Part shown: piece after piece, positions 5,901 to 6,678 of the stretch | How the letters are laid out: each line of letters begins with the position of its first letter | Numbering within the stretch: position 1 is the stretch's first letter | Assembly: GCA_028691335.1 (NCBI GenBank) | Contig: JAQUZK010000076.1 | Span: 1 to 6,678, forward strand | Source: Candidatus Izemoplasmatales bacterium | GTDB lineage: Bacteria > Bacillota_I > Bacilli_A > Izemoplasmatales > Hujiaoplasmataceae | Direction of reading: 5' to 3' | Length of the DNA: 6,678 bases | Made by a program: the position numbers and the translations under genes | Notes under the pieces: model-generated | Told to the model about the DNA's origin: nothing | The model's database searches: none | What the model saw: only the letters and a program-made list of their open reading frames with translations

Positions 5901-6521
5901 ATGGAAGAAATAAACAAAAGAAAACAACATATTATCGATTCAGCAATTTTGACTTTAAAGGAATTACCGATAGATCAGGTATCTGTTAGAAAGATTGCTA
6001 AAAAAGCTGGGTTAACAACTGGAGCTATTTATCATTTTTATAATAGTAAAGATGATTTGATTTTCGATTGTATGCAACAATCTCTTTATTTCACTTCTAA
6101 TCTATATCGTCGGGTTGAGGAAGGTAATTATCAACTAAAAGGAAAAGATTTATTGGATGAGATTAATCGCCAAGTAGAACAAAGAATTAGGAAGATAGAA
6201 GAACAAAAGTTGCATATTCAAATAATTAGTGATGTAATAAAAAAAGATGATGATTTAAAGAAAGAATATGTAAAGAATTATCGAAGGATGATTGATGTTG
6301 TTTCTAAGCTTTTTTCTGAGGCTTTTACAATAGAAGAGAGTAAATGCCAAAAATCAGTGGCTTCGATTTTAATTGCGGCTATAGATGGTATTGCTTTACA
6401 ACAAGCGCTTGACGTTTTGCCGGAAAATATTGATTCTATCATTAAAACGTATATTAATTTTTTTAATGAAAGTATTCCTGAATATTTAAAAAAGCATTCT
6501 GAATGTTGTAGTAATGATTAA
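5901..6521 (+). CDS. TetR/AcrR-family transcriptional regulator
   Basis: This 206-residue DNA-binding regulator, usually a ligand-released repressor, has the canonical TetR N-terminal domain: helix 1 at about residues 5-20, then a helix-turn-helix around VSVRKIAKKAGLTTGAIYHF (27-46), followed by the typical NSKDDL (48-53). The C-terminal two-thirds (55-195) is helical, variable and presumably binds the effector, which cannot be inferred. The tail carries H199, C202 and C203. GTG 5892 is in frame but lies 1 nt after AGGA (5887-5890), so ATG 5901, with 10 nt of spacing, is the better start; starting at 5892 would add three residues. It lies 46 nt after the membrane-protein gene with no terminator between them. 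The three ATAAC-N4-GTTAT operators are its most likely sites, from context only. The family call is firm; targets and ligand are inferred or unknown. Confidence 0.92.
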   Translation: MEEINKRKQHIIDSAILTLKELPIDQVSVRKIAKKAGLTTGAIYHFYNSKDDLIFDCMQQSLYFTSNLYRRVEEGNYQLKGKDLLDEINRQVEQRIRKIEEQKLHIQIISDVIKKDDDLKKEYVKNYRRMIDVVSKLFSEAFTIEESKCQKSVASILIAAIDGIALQQALDVLPENIDSIIKTYINFFNESIPEYLKKHSECCSND

Positions 6522-6522
6522 T

Positions 6523-6552
6523 AAAGACAGAGTTTTTTCTTTGTCTTTTTTT
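6523..6552 (+). terminator. Rho-independent terminator after tetR
   Basis: The stem AAAGACAGAG (6523-6532) / CTTTGTCTTT (6539-6548) has 10 pairs, one of them a G-T wobble. The loop is six T and the T-run continues to 6552. It begins 1 nt after the tetR stop codon. Confidence 0.85.
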
Positions 6553-6563
6553 CTATTATAAAA

Positions 6564-6570
6564 AGGGAGG
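6564..6570 (+). promoter_or_regulatory. Strong ribosome binding site for the broken lipoprotein gene
   Basis: AGGGAGG (6564-6570) is the best Shine-Dalgarno match in the window and lies 6 nt before ATG 6577. It shows that translation was meant to start at 6577 and not at the ATG after the internal stop (6616). Confidence 0.75.
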
Positions 6571-6576
6571 TTTAAT

Positions 6577-6678
6577 ATGAAGTTTAAAGTTATATTAGTA
6601 GTATTGTTTTAGTTTATGTTAATTTCTTGTGGGAAACAAGATAATGTTGGTTTTTTAAATTATGAGATAGGTGTTGAA
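6577..6678 (+). pseudogene. Lipoprotein gene start, interrupted by TAG in the signal peptide; truncated by the window end
   Basis: From ATG 6577 the frame reads MKFKVILVVLF, then TAG (6610-6612), then FMLISCGKQDNVGFLNYEIG and onward to the window end. Ignoring the stop, this is a textbook lipoprotein signal: two Lys, a hydrophobic core, a lipobox LISC with the lipidated Cys (codon 6628-6630), and a hydrophilic mature start. The stop falls in the hydrophobic core, where Leu (TTG or TTA) would be normal; one base change explains it. The strong ribosome site at 6564 argues the start is right. Restart at ATG 6616 would leave too short a signal. It is either a recent nonsense mutation, a sequence error or, less likely, a recoded codon. 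The mature protein is cut by the window, so its function is unknown. Confidence 0.7.

Noticed and set aside
1..6678. Mycoplasma-type genetic code (TGA = Trp)
   Set aside because: The recognised genes use TGG for Trp and contain no internal TGA, and TGA ends the first ORF just before a terminator.

Overview
The window is AT-rich (about 30% GC by eye) and comes from a bacterium that uses the standard code. TGG is the working tryptophan codon in every recognisable gene, no gene reads through TGA, and TGA ends the first ORF, so a mycoplasma-type code 4 is unlikely. The base composition, A+T-rich codons, purine-rich Shine-Dalgarno sites and protein families fit an anaerobic low-GC Firmicute, an Erysipelotrichia/Acholeplasma-like lineage or a Fusobacterium-like organism. 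I cannot choose between these from the sequence alone.

Layout, all on the + strand. (1) 2-868: an unrecognised ORF at the window edge, closed by a clear intrinsic terminator (916-954). (2) 944-4765: a promoter with a palindromic operator, then three tightly packed genes separated by 1 nt each: hypB (nickel-delivery GTPase), an 896-residue iron-sulfur/FAD/NAD(P) oxidoreductase, and hypA (nickel metallochaperone). A terminator follows. (3) 4782-6552: a second promoter carrying two copies of the same operator, then a polytopic membrane protein resembling DUF5692, a TetR-type regulator, and a terminator. (4) 6577-6678: the start of a lipoprotein gene whose signal peptide is broken by an in-frame TAG.

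HypB and HypA deliver nickel to apo-enzymes. Here they flank a redox protein, and no [NiFe]-hydrogenase structural gene and no hypC, hypD, hypE or hypF is present. Three near-identical sites of the form ATAAC-N4-GTTAT lie in the two promoters, and two of them sit at exactly the same distance from the predicted -10 box. The most economical reading is a small regulon in which the local TetR protein co-controls the nickel/redox operon and the membrane-protein operon. This would be a nickel-dependent redox module of unknown substrate; the target enzyme and the inducer cannot be seen here.

No stretch longer than 300 nt lacks a gene. The two long gaps (869-1027 and 4726-4879) hold terminators, promoters and operators. 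No tRNA, rRNA, CRISPR array or insertion sequence was seen.
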